NCBI GenBank assembly: GCA_936432065.2
Contig: OW386286.2
Span: 112,803,519 to 112,867,518 of the forward strand
Length of the DNA: 64,000 nt
Direction of reading: 5' to 3'
Origin: Rutpela maculata
Taxonomy: Eukaryota > Arthropoda > Insecta > Coleoptera > Cerambycidae
Positions within the stretch are counted from its first letter, which is position 1. Each line of letters starts with the position of its first letter. Both the position numbers and the translations under genes were made by a program. The notes under the pieces are model-generated. The model ran no database searches, was not told the DNA's origin, and saw only the letters and a list, made by a program, of their open reading frames with translations. This document shows, one piece after another, positions 43,574-52,178 of this stretch.

Positions 43574-45179
43574 AAGGCATCACGGTAAATTGATAAAGAC
43601 CACTGCCTGCTGAAAACGCTGTCTTCTCCTTATCATCAGGATAAAGCCCCACTTGCCAGTATCCACTCCTAAGGTCTAACGTAGAAAACCATCGTGAGCC
43701 TGCCAACGTGCTTAACGTGTCATCAATTCGTGGTAATGGGTAACTGTCTTTCTTTGTGACATCGTTTAATTTCCGATAATCGACACAAAATCTTAATGTT
43801 CCATCCTTCTTGGCAACCAAAACTACTGGCGATGACCAGGGACTCGTCGACTCCTCAATGACTCCATCTTGTAGCATCTTGTCTATCATTGCCGAGGCAT
43901 CTTCTTGTTTTGCTAATGGAAGCCTCCTAGGTGGTTGTCGAATAGCGGGCGAGTCGCCAGTATTTATCCGATGCTGGACTATGCCTGTTTTTGTAAGGGC
44001 CTCTGTTTTCTTGGCAAATACTGAACTTTCCTTTTCTAGAAACTTGATTGCCTCCCTTCGTTCATCCTCAGATAAATGCTCCAACTGGGTACTCAGCAAG
44101 GTCAAAACTTCCTGGTCTATTTTCGTAGACGAACTTCCCTCTGTTTGTTCCTCGCACCTCGCTACCCATGTGACCGGTTCATAGGAGCCAATTGGTTTGC
44201 CTTCCTTAATTGTCACTGAGTGGGAATTTGAATTAACGACTCTAATTGGGATTTTGTCTTTAGTCCGGGTTAAAGTTCTCGCCACAATAATATTGAGTAG
44301 GGACTTAATCGATTCGTTATCTTCAACTAGGCCAACACGGTACCCTCCAGGATTTCCTTCTAAGGCAGCATCGATCATTTGTTCCGAATGAGCAGGAATC
44401 TTAATCGTCTGTGTTGTTAACAACCTTGCTTTATGGAATTGGTCGTCTGCGGTTGCCAGAATAAATTCCTCATTTCCAATTTTTAAGACTCGCTCCCCTA
44501 CGTCAACAATGAATCCCTGCTCTCCCATGATGTCCAGACCCAAAATGAAATCATCCATAATGTCAGCCACAATGACCTTGTAATTGAACCTCAACCGTCC
44601 AACCTGCAGTTCCAAGTTGACCTCTCCATGGACCGCAGCTCTGTCCCCCGTGGCTGTTCGAATGATTACTCCATTTTGCTTCTTGTCAATCTGCAAGCCT
44701 GATATAAACCCTGGCCGCACTATTGATGACGTAGCACCGGTGTCAATAGTAAACACGCATTTTCTTCCATTCACATATCCTTGCAACAACAGACTACTTG
44801 GAATTCTTTGGAGCTGGGAAATCTTCATTTCTCTGGGGTCACTGCATTCCCTAGCCAGAACAACCCCTCTGGTACTGTTTTCCTGCTTCTCTTCAACATT
44901 CACAGCATTTACTCGACTCTCCGAATTCTGCTGTCGACAGTCTCTCTTCATGTGTCCTACCTTGCCGCAGTTGTAACATTTAATACCTCCGCTCGGCTTT
45001 CCTTTATTTTGTTGTTTTCTCTGCTCCCTGAGATCATCCACTTTGTTGAATAGTTTGGTAAACATTTTCTGCATCTCAGTCAACATAGAGTTCTGATTCA
45101 TTTCTGGTTGCGATTCTTCGAGAGTCACAGTTCGCACTCTCGACCTTGGAGTATCTCTATATGCGGCTTCTACTTCCAA
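43536..45179 (-). CDS. Gypsy gag C-terminus, protease and reverse transcriptase N-terminal half
   Basis: 547 residues in one frame. The nucleocapsid zinc knuckle CYNCGKVGHMKRDC is at about residue 70. The aspartic protease starts CVFTIDTGATSSIVRPGF, with flap and ILGLDIMG. A spacer of about 150 residues follows, then RT fingers (VLVAKKDGTLRFCVDYRKLN) and palm A (WFSTLDLRSGYWQV). There is no stop between gag and pol, so a single gag-pol polyprotein is likely. The frame is lost at the GCATT repeat near 43560. Confidence 0.92.
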   Translation of the reverse strand: MEVEAAYRDTPRSRVRTVTLEESQPEMNQNSMLTEMQKMFTKLFNKVDDLREQRKQQNKGKPSGGIKCYNCGKVGHMKRDCRQQNSESRVNAVNVEEKQENSTRGVVLARECSDPREMKISQLQRIPSSLLLQGYVNGRKCVFTIDTGATSSIVRPGFISGLQIDKKQNGVIIRTATGDRAAVHGEVNLELQVGRLRFNYKVIVADIMDDFILGLDIMGEQGFIVDVGERVLKIGNEEFILATADDQFHKARLLTTQTIKIPAHSEQMIDAALEGNPGGYRVGLVEDNESIKSLLNIIVARTLTRTKDKIPIRVVNSNSHSVTIKEGKPIGSYEPVTWVARCEEQTEGSSSTKIDQEVLTLLSTQLEHLSEDERREAIKFLEKESSVFAKKTEALTKTGIVQHRINTGDSPAIRQPPRRLPLAKQEDASAMIDKMLQDGVIEESTSPWSSPVVLVAKKDGTLRFCVDYRKLNDVTKKDSYPLPRIDDTLSTLAGSRWFSTLDLRSGYWQVGLYPDDKEKTAFSAGSGLYQFTVMPFGCNAMQCACYL

Positions 45180-45200
45180 TGATGCACCAACGCTTCGCTA

Positions 45201-45728
45201 CTACTTTGGTGTCTCGTCAGCCTCAGAACTCGCCTGACCTCTTCGTCCCTTATACCATCTAAAAAGCCCCCCCACGGCTAATTGTTCCTGGAATTCTTTA
45301 GGTGCATTTGGATACGCCAGGTGTGCCAGTCTCTCTATCGCAGCTTCAAATTCTTGTAAACTTTCCCCAGCTTTTTGCATCCGGGATTTCAGCTGAGCCT
45401 GGTATAATTGGGCGAGATGTTGGTCGCCATATCTTAAGTCCAATGCAGCTTCCAAGACTTTGAGTTCCCTTTGTTTATCCACTGGGATAGTTTTAAGCAA
45501 CTCTGAGGCCTGGCCCCTTAACGCCAGAACTAATGCCATGGCCTTTTCCTCATTATCCCAGTTGTTCGCACACGCTGCTGCCTCAAACTGCCTCTTGTAC
45601 GTTGTCCATGAGCTTTGGCCGTCAAAGGAGGGAGGTTTTAACCGGTGACCTGATGATACCACCTGCTGGCTTCCTCTATCTCTCAACTGTCGTTTAAGTC
45701 GCTCCACTTCTCCTTCGAACTCACTCAT
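45201..45728 (-). CDS. Gypsy gag capsid segment
   Basis: 175 residues. An N-terminal coiled segment is followed by HRLKPPSFDGQSSWTTYKRQ, the MALVLALRGQASELLKTI helix and YQAQLKSRMQKAGESLQEF, typical of Ty3/gypsy capsids. The frame shifts in a C-run at 45267-45273; beyond it another frame reads FLDGIRDEEVRRVLRLTRHQ, the expected capsid end. Confidence 0.85.
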   Translation of the reverse strand: MSEFEGEVERLKRQLRDRGSQQVVSSGHRLKPPSFDGQSSWTTYKRQFEAAACANNWDNEEKAMALVLALRGQASELLKTIPVDKQRELKVLEAALDLRYGDQHLAQLYQAQLKSRMQKAGESLQEFEAAIERLAHLAYPNAPKEFQEQLAVGGLFRWYKGRRGQASSEADETPK

Positions 45729-45898
45729 CTTTCCTTTGATCTGACTGACTTCGGTCTCAACTACACCTACTTTGTCTTCTACCTTATCTACTTTTCCTTC
45801 TACCTTGTTTATCTCTTCTTTAACTTCACATTTTAGTACTTCATTGGCAGAAATGATAGTGTCTTGTTGTAATTTGATTTGTTCATTCAGAATTTTCC

Positions 45899-46120
45899 TT
45901 AATTCTTCTTGGCGTCTTTCTTGTTCCTCTTTCTCCTCTTGCTGTCGTCTTCCATAATTTTTCTCAATTCGTTTTTTTCTTCTTGACGTCTTCTCTCTTC
46001 ATCCTCTTTTTCTTTCTGACGTCGCTTTTCTTCCTCTTGACGTCTTTTCTCCTGTTCTTCTTTATCTTCCTGGCGTTGCTGCGCCATCATCCTCGTAAGC
46101 TCTGCAAGTAGATCCTGCAT
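45899..46120 (-). CDS. Gypsy gag N-terminal coiled-coil segment
   Basis: Starts MQDLLAELTRMMAQQ and then becomes a Lys/Glu/Arg-rich heptad-like helix. It is the first frame after the leader and likely the start of gag. The gag frame is broken between 45728 and 45899. Confidence 0.65.
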   Translation of the reverse strand: MQDLLAELTRMMAQQRQEDKEEQEKRRQEEEKRRQKEKEDEERRRQEEKNELRKIMEDDSKRRKRNKKDAKKN

Positions 46121-46577
46121 TTATTTCTCTCCTGCCATACTTCTTGTTGTTACGGGCATACAATGAAATTAAAATAAAACAAATTTAACTGTCACGTCAA
46201 TATCGGCAATGGAACTTTCCAGAAAAATCTAGAAACAGCACGAAAAAGTCTTATCCAGAGTCTTTTGTCACTATCCAGTCCAGAGAATTTAATAATCTCC
46301 ACTAATGTCCAAATAGAAAAGTTCTAGAAATTTTCACGCACTAAATGAGACTTTTTCAATGTCTCTATCACTTCTCAGTTCAAAGGAATTAATTATCACA
46401 CTAATGTCCTAATAAAATGTTCTACAATGTCTCAAAAATGCACTTAACACTATTTTCCTGTTCGAAAATAACCCTCGAACAACGTCCAGTAAATGAGTCC
46501 TCCGTGTTAGCACTAACCCTCGAGAATACTTCTCGAACACTCCAGCACAACTTCAGAGCTCCTCTTGTCATAAAATT

Positions 46578-46593
46578 CCGCTTTCTGACACCA
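46578..46593 (-). other. Primer binding site
   Basis: TGGTGTCAGAAAGCGG on the - strand, two bases inside the 5' LTR. It starts TGG as expected for pairing with a tRNA 3' CCA. The tRNA was not identified. Confidence 0.7.
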
Positions 46594-46595
46594 AT

Positions 46596-46994
46596 TGTGA
46601 CGTGTTTCCACCCTTAGGAAACCACCCTCGCAAATTCCGTGGGTTCCAAAAATTATAACAAGAGATGTCCACTAACACACTTTATTAAATATTTACTGGA
46701 TACTTCACAATACTATTATTAATTTAAATACACTTTACTGACTAAAATCACAATGTTTATCACTTTGTTTCTCTTTGAACTCTTAACCTCACTTTCTATA
46801 CTTTCTGAACTTTCTGAACTCCTCGCCGAGAATGCGGTCGGTCTTTTATACCCAAAAATGACAGATCTCGATTGTTCTGTGATGACGCCACCATTCTCTA
46901 GATAATTCCAGATGTCACCAGAACTAACTTCTGGTAGGTTTCTCGAGTAGGTGCAAATACACTACATTCATTCTAAGGGTTGTAACACATTACA
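46596..46994 (-). repeat. 5' LTR of the gypsy element
   Basis: 399 bp, one difference from the 3' LTR. On the - strand the transcription start region would lie downstream of the TATA-like GGGTATAAAAGACC. Confidence 0.92.
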
Positions 46995-47216
46995 ATATTA
47001 TTTATTTATTGTTAATTAAGTGCTCAGTATTGGGACAGTCACTCTGTATTTAGTGAATACTAGTCACTGACATAAATAGAAATGTTGGATACGTGACATA
47101 TCGTAAGTTCAGAATTTACCGAAATAACCGGCAAAAAATTAAAATAACCGGTAATTATTGTCGTGTGTTTTTTGTCTTAATAACCGGTTAACCGGTTAAC
47201 CGGTATTGCAATCCTA

Positions 47217-47224
47217 ATCCAGCG
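47217..47224. repeat. hAT-like target site duplication, right
   Basis: ATCCAGCG, identical to 39595-39602. Confidence 0.85.
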
Positions 47225-48281
47225 TTACTAAGCTCGAAGCAGATATTCCATTAACTTGCCCATTGTATCGAGCAGACATACCGGCCTATATGAGGACGGT
47301 TCATCAGGTGGCTTGTCCCCTTTCTTTATCAACACCAGTCTTGGCTTCTTTCATCTCTGGGGGGAGTTTTCTCTTTCCAGAGCGCGGTTCATAACCTATA
47401 GGATAACCCTAGGTTGTTTTTCAGCCACCAGCTTTACTATTTCCGGGGGGATTTCATCCGGTCCTGAAGCCTTTCCGCTCTTGAGCCTACTACATGCCTC
47501 CGACATTTCCTCCTCGGTAAAACAGGGAACTTCTCCCATCTCCGTTGATCTCCATATTATTTCATCCCGTTCTGGGAATAGGGTATTCACAATCTCCACC
47601 ATCTTTTCGGCTGGTATAGTCGGAGGAGGGGCTTTCATGCGTCTCGTCGCAATCTTGAACCCATCCCCCCACACGTTCCTATCTATGTCTTAGCACAACT
47701 CTTTCCATTTGTCATTTTTTGACTTCTTGATTGCGTCTCTTAATCTCTTCTTTGTCTCCCGGTAGTGTTATATGGCCGCGTTCTCCTCTTGCACTCCTTG
47801 TCTCCTGTTTCCCCTAACGTATCTCCTTCTGGCCGCAACACACTCCTCTCTGAGATTTCTTCGGTCCACCAATATACCAAGCCGTTTGGTCTTATAACTC
47901 TGCTCCTCGGCATTGCTTGATCGCAGGCTCTAGTAACTGCCCTGATTTGATCCTCCTCTGTTGCAACATTACCACCTGTCACCTATTCTTTAAGAGCTCT
48001 CTTGAAGATACCTCTGTCCAACCGGCCTAACTTCCAGCCTCTTCCCCTTATCATCGGCGTTTCAGTCTGTTGACCCACTACGTATTCTATAATCCTCCTC
48101 ACTGCATCTGTTGAGGCCAGCGTTATGTCTGGGGTAGAGCCACAATTACCTCTCACGAATGTGAACGTCGCTACCTCGTTTATGACCTGTAGGTTGATCT
48201 GGGCGGACCACTCTACATTACATTTCCTCGGCGGTCTGTGGACTCCATTCCCCATTCAGGAGCTCTGCCGTTAAAATCCCC
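47225..48281 (-). pseudogene. LINE2 ORF2, endonuclease to RT fingers
   Basis: On the - strand: DFNGRAPEWG (endonuclease), INEVATFTFVRGNCGSTPDITLAS (endonuclease C-terminal blocks), VYWWTEEIS, then PCFTEEEMSEACSRLKSGKASGPDEIPPEIVKL split over two blocks (RT start), SSYRPVCLLDTMGKLMEYLL, a break, then LVTLD, which continues into VRNAF at 39594. About 60 residues before motif A are missing, and there are frameshifts near 47690 and 47740. Confidence 0.85.
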
Positions 48282-48293
48282 TATCTATCCTGT
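48282..48293. repeat. LINE2 target site duplication, right
   Basis: TATCTATCCTGT, partner of 38061-38072. Confidence 0.7.
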
Positions 48294-48510
48294 CTAGAAA
48301 TAACAGAAGCCATCAGGATCACTCCAACGATTGCCATGGAGGCCGTCCATGGGCTCAGTCTCTGCATACTGAGGTGAAATTGAAAGTAGGAAAGCAGTTA
48401 ACAGACTGATCAAGTATAGAATGCGGAATGCGACGGGTTAAGAGCTGAGTTGTGTGAATACACTTTGGTCAAACTTGTGGCTGTCTGGGCACAATGGAGT
48501 GAAGGGAAAC
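48294..48510 (+). pseudogene. LINE1 fragment, segment 2 (thumb to RNase H)
   Basis: Reads ITEAIRITPTIAMEAVHGLS, the block that normally follows QVQRL in this LINE type. A broken stretch and LWLSGHNGVKGN, the P-G-H-x-G-x-x-G-N block of the LINE RNase H domain, follow. It is then interrupted by family B copy c. Confidence 0.65.
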
Positions 48511-48607
48511 AAGCTAAAAACGTAGGTACTCTTCGCCAATTTTGAACATCAAATGTGATACCAACTTTGTTGTGAAAAAATATATGAAAAAAAATTTAAA
48601 AAAAAAA

Positions 48608-48685
48608 CATCCAACCTGACTAGGATTCGAACACGGGATCTTTGGATTGAAAAGCAAAAATTTAGCCACTGGACCATCAGAGATC
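48608..48685 (-). other. tRNA-like module in family B copy c
   Basis: On the - strand GGTCCAGTGGCTAAATTT is A-box-like and GTGTTCGAATCCTAG matches a B box. The sequence differs from the modules in copies a and d, but occupies the same slot after the stem-arm copy. Confidence 0.55.
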
Positions 48686-48784
48686 ACTACAAAAATTGAA
48701 AGTCTGTAATATATATCTTTCGAGAATCATATTTCACCGCATTAGACATATTATTATAAAATATATATTAGTAAAATGCATAAA

Positions 48785-49522
48785 CAAACTAGTGGAAGCA
48801 TTATACTCTTCGCCGATTTACTGAGCTTTTTATATAATTGTTACACATTCTATAGGATACTCTTCGCATTTTTCTTGTAAATACTGTTAGTTTTTGGACA
48901 TTCTAAATTTTGTGATACTAACTTTGTTGTGAAAAAAAAAAAATAAAAAAAAATCACGATGTGAGGGATCGAACCCGGGACCCTTGGATTGCGAGACGAA
49001 ACTCTTGCTGCTACACCACCATTTCTTATTACTAAAATTGTTAATGAGTGAAATATATACCATTAGAAAATTTATTGTGATTATTAGGAAACACACATTA
49101 GTAAAATGTATTGAAAAAAAAATAGTGATAGGAAATAACATTTCGCAAGGTTTCTATTTATTACAAACCATAAAAAAATGTAAAAAAAAATTTTTTAAAT
49201 TTTAAATTACTAATAACTTTTTATTTACCAATCTATTTTGTTAAAAAACAATAGGGTTCTTCCTCTAGCTAACACTAAATTACTCTCCAAATTTCAATAC
49301 AATCGGATTTTTCTTTCTTGAGTTATCGTGCTTACAAGAAACGTGACGGACGGACAGACGGACGGACAGACGGACGGACAGACAGACGGACATTTTGAAA
49401 GTTGTTCAGAATTCGTTCACTAACATAACGATACAAAAATGTTTTCTCTACGAGCGATATTTACTGATTTAGAAATGTGCCGATCAAATACAATATACTC
49501 TTCGTTTTTGCGAAGAGTATAA
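48785..49522 (+). mobile_element. Family B hairpin-ended repeat, copy d (nested in c)
   Basis: Nearly identical to copy a: tail AAACTAGTGGAAGCATT, stem-arm copy ATACTCTTCGCC, tRNA-like module (48958-49020), long (GACG/GACA)n tract 49345-49390 and hairpin 49495-49520. Full length. Confidence 0.82.
48958..49020 (-). other. tRNA-like module in family B copy d
   Basis: On the - strand GTGTAGCAGCAAGAG (A-box-like) and GGGTTCGATCCC (B box). Same module as copy a with small changes, and complete through the anticodon-arm region (CGTCTCGCAATCC). Acceptor pairing is poor. Confidence 0.55.
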
Positions 49523-49925
49523 AAATATATATATTATAGAGATAACATTTCGCAAGATTTCTATTTAAGTGCAAGCGATAAAAATTAAGAAAATATATTT
49601 TTTTTTAATTAAATGATTAATAACTTTCTTATTTACTGATTGATTTTCTTCAAAAACAATAGGGTTCTTCCTCTAGCTAACACTAATCCAAATTCCAAAT
49701 TTCAATAGAATCGGACTTTTCTTTCTTAAGTTATCGTGCTTACAAGAAACGTGACGGACGGACAGACGGACGGACAGACAGACGGACAGACGGACATTTT
49801 GAAAGTTGTTCAGAATTCGTTCACTACCACAATGTGAAAATTTTTTCTCTACGAGCGATATTTCCGGTTTTAGAAATGTGCCGATCAAATGCAATATACT
49901 CTTCGTTTTTGCGAAGAGTATAATA

Positions 49926-50015
49926 AGGAGTAGACCGTTTGGCGGCAGGAGCAAAAACTCATTTCCCTGTGCCTGAAAGCCTGTCTCGATCAGAGGTATG
50001 AGCCTGTCTCGATCA
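49926..50015 (+). pseudogene. LINE1 fragment, segment 3 (RNase H end)
   Basis: VDRLAAGAKTHFPVPESLS continues the RNase H pattern (G-N-E-x-A-D-x-L-A). A 20-25-base tandem duplication (GCCTGTCTCGATCAGAGGTA twice, 49979-50023) disrupts it immediately afterwards. Confidence 0.6.
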
Positions 50016-50589
50016 GAGGTACAGTTCAGCAGCTGTTGGGCTCAAGCCCCCAGAATGAGGCAGCTAAGGGTTCGCGTAGCTGACTCCATCATAAAGTAGT
50101 TGCTTGGGCTCGATATAGAGCGACGACAAAACCATCAATCATATTCTGTACAATCGCGCACCCTAGGAACATCAAGCTATTATTTTAGGTATCTGGTAAT
50201 TTTTAAAGCCAGAGGAACTACGGGATCTACCCTGGTATAGACCGCTATCCTACGCGTAGACACTGATTTTTCTAGGAAATCCTAAGTGTCGCGAATCAAC
50301 AATGGGACGACAGGCCTGAGTACTGCGGATCATAAGATCTCCTCGCATTCCTAATTATCATAATGCCTCAAACTCCGCCATGTAGAGCCTTAAAATCCGA
50401 TAATTTGGCAATTATCATATACAAGAAAAATGCTTTAAATTGGAATAAACATAAAAAATATTACAATAAATAAATCCCTGATCCTGGTTAAGTGGTAGAG
50501 TAGCATTAACTAAACTTCCAGGACGTTAATATAAACAAGGTATTAAAAAAAATTCTCATAGTTTCCAATGATCTTCTAGGAACATATTA

Positions 50590-50980
50590 TACGACATATG
50601 AAAATTTTTTTTTTTTCACATTCTTCTAATATAACAAAAAATGTCTTATACTAAATACTATAATAATTCACTACTTTAGTCACTTGATCACTTTACTCTT
50701 TCTGATCTTATTGAACTTCCAAACTAAACTAAAACTGTCACTCTCAGCTTCTCCATGCTTTTATATACCCAAAGATGAGGGATCTAGAATATTCTAGCAT
50801 GATGTCATCACTCTCTAGATATTTCCAGAAGTCTCGTTACTACTTCCAGACTCTGACACCACGCGCCATATCTGGACCGACTGCCAAACTAACCAAACCA
50901 GCTTAGCTTTCTGTTGCCCTTATAATTGGAACTTAAAGGTAATCTCCACAGATGTCTCTGGGGGTATAAACATCTAACAA
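50590..50980 (-). repeat. Diverged solo LTR related to the gypsy LTR
   Basis: CTTTTATATACCCAAAGATGAGGGATCTAG and GATGTCATCACTCTCTAGATATTTCCAGA align block by block with the gypsy LTR (CTTTTATACCCAAAAATGACAGATCTCG and GATGACGCCACCATTCTCTAGATAATTCCAGA). The TATA-like region is conserved. No coding region is attached, so a solo LTR or LTR fragment is likely. Limits are approximate. Confidence 0.5.
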
Positions 50981-51082
50981 TATGTAATATGCAAGACAAA
51001 ATTTCCCACATTTTCTGTACAAGTATACATTTTAATTGGATGTATAATGTGTAACAAGGTACAGCGGCAGAAAGATGGGCTT

Positions 51083-51231
51083 TTAAAAAATAGTAGATTG
51101 TAATACAAGTGTGGCAAGGGCTTCATTACAAAACGATGTATGAAAGTAGGAACACGAGCGCAGCGAGTGTTTCTATCATACGGGTTTTGCAATGAAGCTT
51201 GCCACATGTGTATTACATACTATTTTTTCTA
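51083..51231. repeat. Palindromic element with TTTTTTCTACGA end
   Basis: AAAAAATAGTAGATTGTAATAC and GTGGCAAGGGCTTCATTACAAAAC are mirrored by GTTTTGCAATGAAGCTTGCCAC and GTATTACATACTATTTTTT. The centre is ACGAGCGCAGCGAGTGT. Another TCGTAGAAAAAATA end is at 51559-51573, so the unit may extend or repeat to there. Confidence 0.6.
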
Positions 51232-51632
51232 CGATTGTGAAGTTATTTCCCTTTTTAAAGTCTTTCCAAAATTTTAAATTTGCTGCCTGTCAGATTTTAT
51301 TTAAAGTGACATTTTCCGCGGTCATTCTGAAGTTAGAAAATTGGACTTTGTAATTGCAATTCATGTATAATTAATGTACATTTATAGAATTTAGTTGTTA
51401 TTACCAGTAAGTAATATACAATTCTTTAAGGTAAACACACTATTTTATTCCGGTGTGTGAAGTTGTAATCAAGGCGTGTGGCAAATTCTTTGCCGCACGG
51501 CGTGCGGCAAAGTGATATTTTCTGCACATTTTGAAGTTAGAAAATTTGACTTTCAGCACAATCGTAGAAAAAATAATTTTATTTATGCACGTTTACAAAA
51601 TGACATATTTTATATTATTGTATATTATTTTT

Positions 51633-52178
51633 TTACGGTTCCGGTCGACTGATGTTGACGTTTTCATTATCATGTTCTAATTCGTTACTACGCCTGAAAA
51701 TTTGGGCCTCCGTTAATAAAATTTCCTTAACTTCGACCTCGCTCTCGATGGGAAAACTTTTGTGAATTTTCGCATGATCCACCGTTACAGAATCCACACA
51801 CAATGGAGCACTTCAACCCAGCTTTTCTACAGCCACAAGTCCTGCCACATTATTTTTGCATTTTTATGAAATGACATGTAATAAGGTCTCAAGTGTTGGA
51901 TTTTCTGTCATTATTACTGGCAGGAGTCCATTTGTACCAAGTTTCTAGCCCCAGTCTTCTGGATTTTTGTGGATTCCATACCATTTTTGGACTTGGTGGT
52001 ACGTCCTAAACGCATGGTACCGTCCATTGTAGATGGAAAAGAAGCAAGATGAAATTTACTTTTTGTTGTCGATTTTATGAAGTCTGCACTGCACGCCTCT
52101 CTCTTTCATAATAACTGGGTCACGTTCATTTAAAATTTTATCACAAATAAAACAAAATCTCACTTCAAGATTTGCCAT
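51633..52178 (-). pseudogene. EADTR/CXC family protein, internally deleted (N-terminus joined to C-terminus)
   Basis: From the ATG at 52178 (- strand): MANLEVRFCFICDKIL, a CxxC zinc-binding start, then VIMKERGVQ and FIKSTTKSKFH, the family N-terminus. Near 52040 it passes straight into C-terminal blocks HAFRTYHQVQKWYG, HKNPEDWG, LGTNGLLPV and CRKAGLKCSIVCGFCNGG (CXC cluster). An acidic tail ends at 51633. The central EADTR region seen at 63593-64000 is absent. Several frameshifts. This is the pattern expected of a non-autonomous deletion derivative. Confidence 0.7.

Larger units (their letters stand above)
40882..46994 (-). mobile_element. Full-length Ty3/gypsy LTR retrotransposon
   Basis: The LTRs are at 40882-41280 (3') and 46596-46994 (5'), with an ATAT target duplication at 40878-40881 and 46995-46998. 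Reading on the - strand: 5' LTR, primer-binding site, gag, protease, reverse transcriptase, RNase H, integrase, polypurine tract, 3' LTR. Protease-RT-RH-IN order is that of Ty3/gypsy. There is no env-like frame: integrase ends directly at the polypurine tract. The LTRs differ at one base, so insertion is recent, yet the coding region has several frameshifts and one stop. Confidence 0.93.
39603..47216. mobile_element. Non-autonomous hAT-like element with ACCGGT-rich ends, carrying a gypsy element
   Basis: The ends are TAGGGATTGCAAT on the left and ATTGCAATCCTA on the right, flanked by an exact 8-bp duplication. Subterminal regions hold clusters of AACCGGTTAACCGGT (39631-39690 and 47111-47206). 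Without the gypsy insertion the element is about 1.5 kb. No transposase frame is present in 39603-40881 or 46999-47216. The insertion lies in the LINE2 RT palm between LVTLD and VRNAF. Confidence 0.8.
38073..48281 (-). mobile_element. LINE2, 5'-truncated non-LTR retrotransposon, disrupted
   Basis: Its 3' end is on the left: a short A-tail read on the - strand (T-run at 38073-38077) after an approximately 20-base C-run (38080-38101 as G). Its 5' end is at 48281 inside the endonuclease motif DFNGRAPEWG. Both sides carry the 12-bp duplication. Excluding the nested insert the element is about 2.6 kb. A hAT-like element is inserted at 39603-47216. Confidence 0.8.
48508..49926 (+). mobile_element. 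Family B hairpin-ended repeat, copy c, interrupted by copy d
   Basis: The tail AAACAAGCTAAAAACG and stem-arm copy TACTCTTCGCC are at 48508-48538. Copy d interrupts at about 48785-49522. The rest resumes with ATTATAGAGATAACATTTCGC, a (GACG/GACA)n tract (49753-49796) and the terminal hairpin at 49895-49921. The host LINE1 RNase H frame continues on both sides. Confidence 0.75.

Noticed and set aside
40882..46994. Endogenous errantivirus (env-carrying gypsy)
   Set aside because: The integrase stop directly adjoins the polypurine tract and there is no third frame, so there is no room for an envelope gene.
48958..49020. Possible functional tRNA gene
   Set aside because: The A and B boxes are good but the acceptor arms do not pair, and the sequence lies inside a repeated element. 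Treated as a tRNA-derived module.
50490..50525. tRNA-like GGTTAAGTGGTAGAG string
   Set aside because: No B box (GGTTCGA) follows at the right distance and no acceptor stem pairs.
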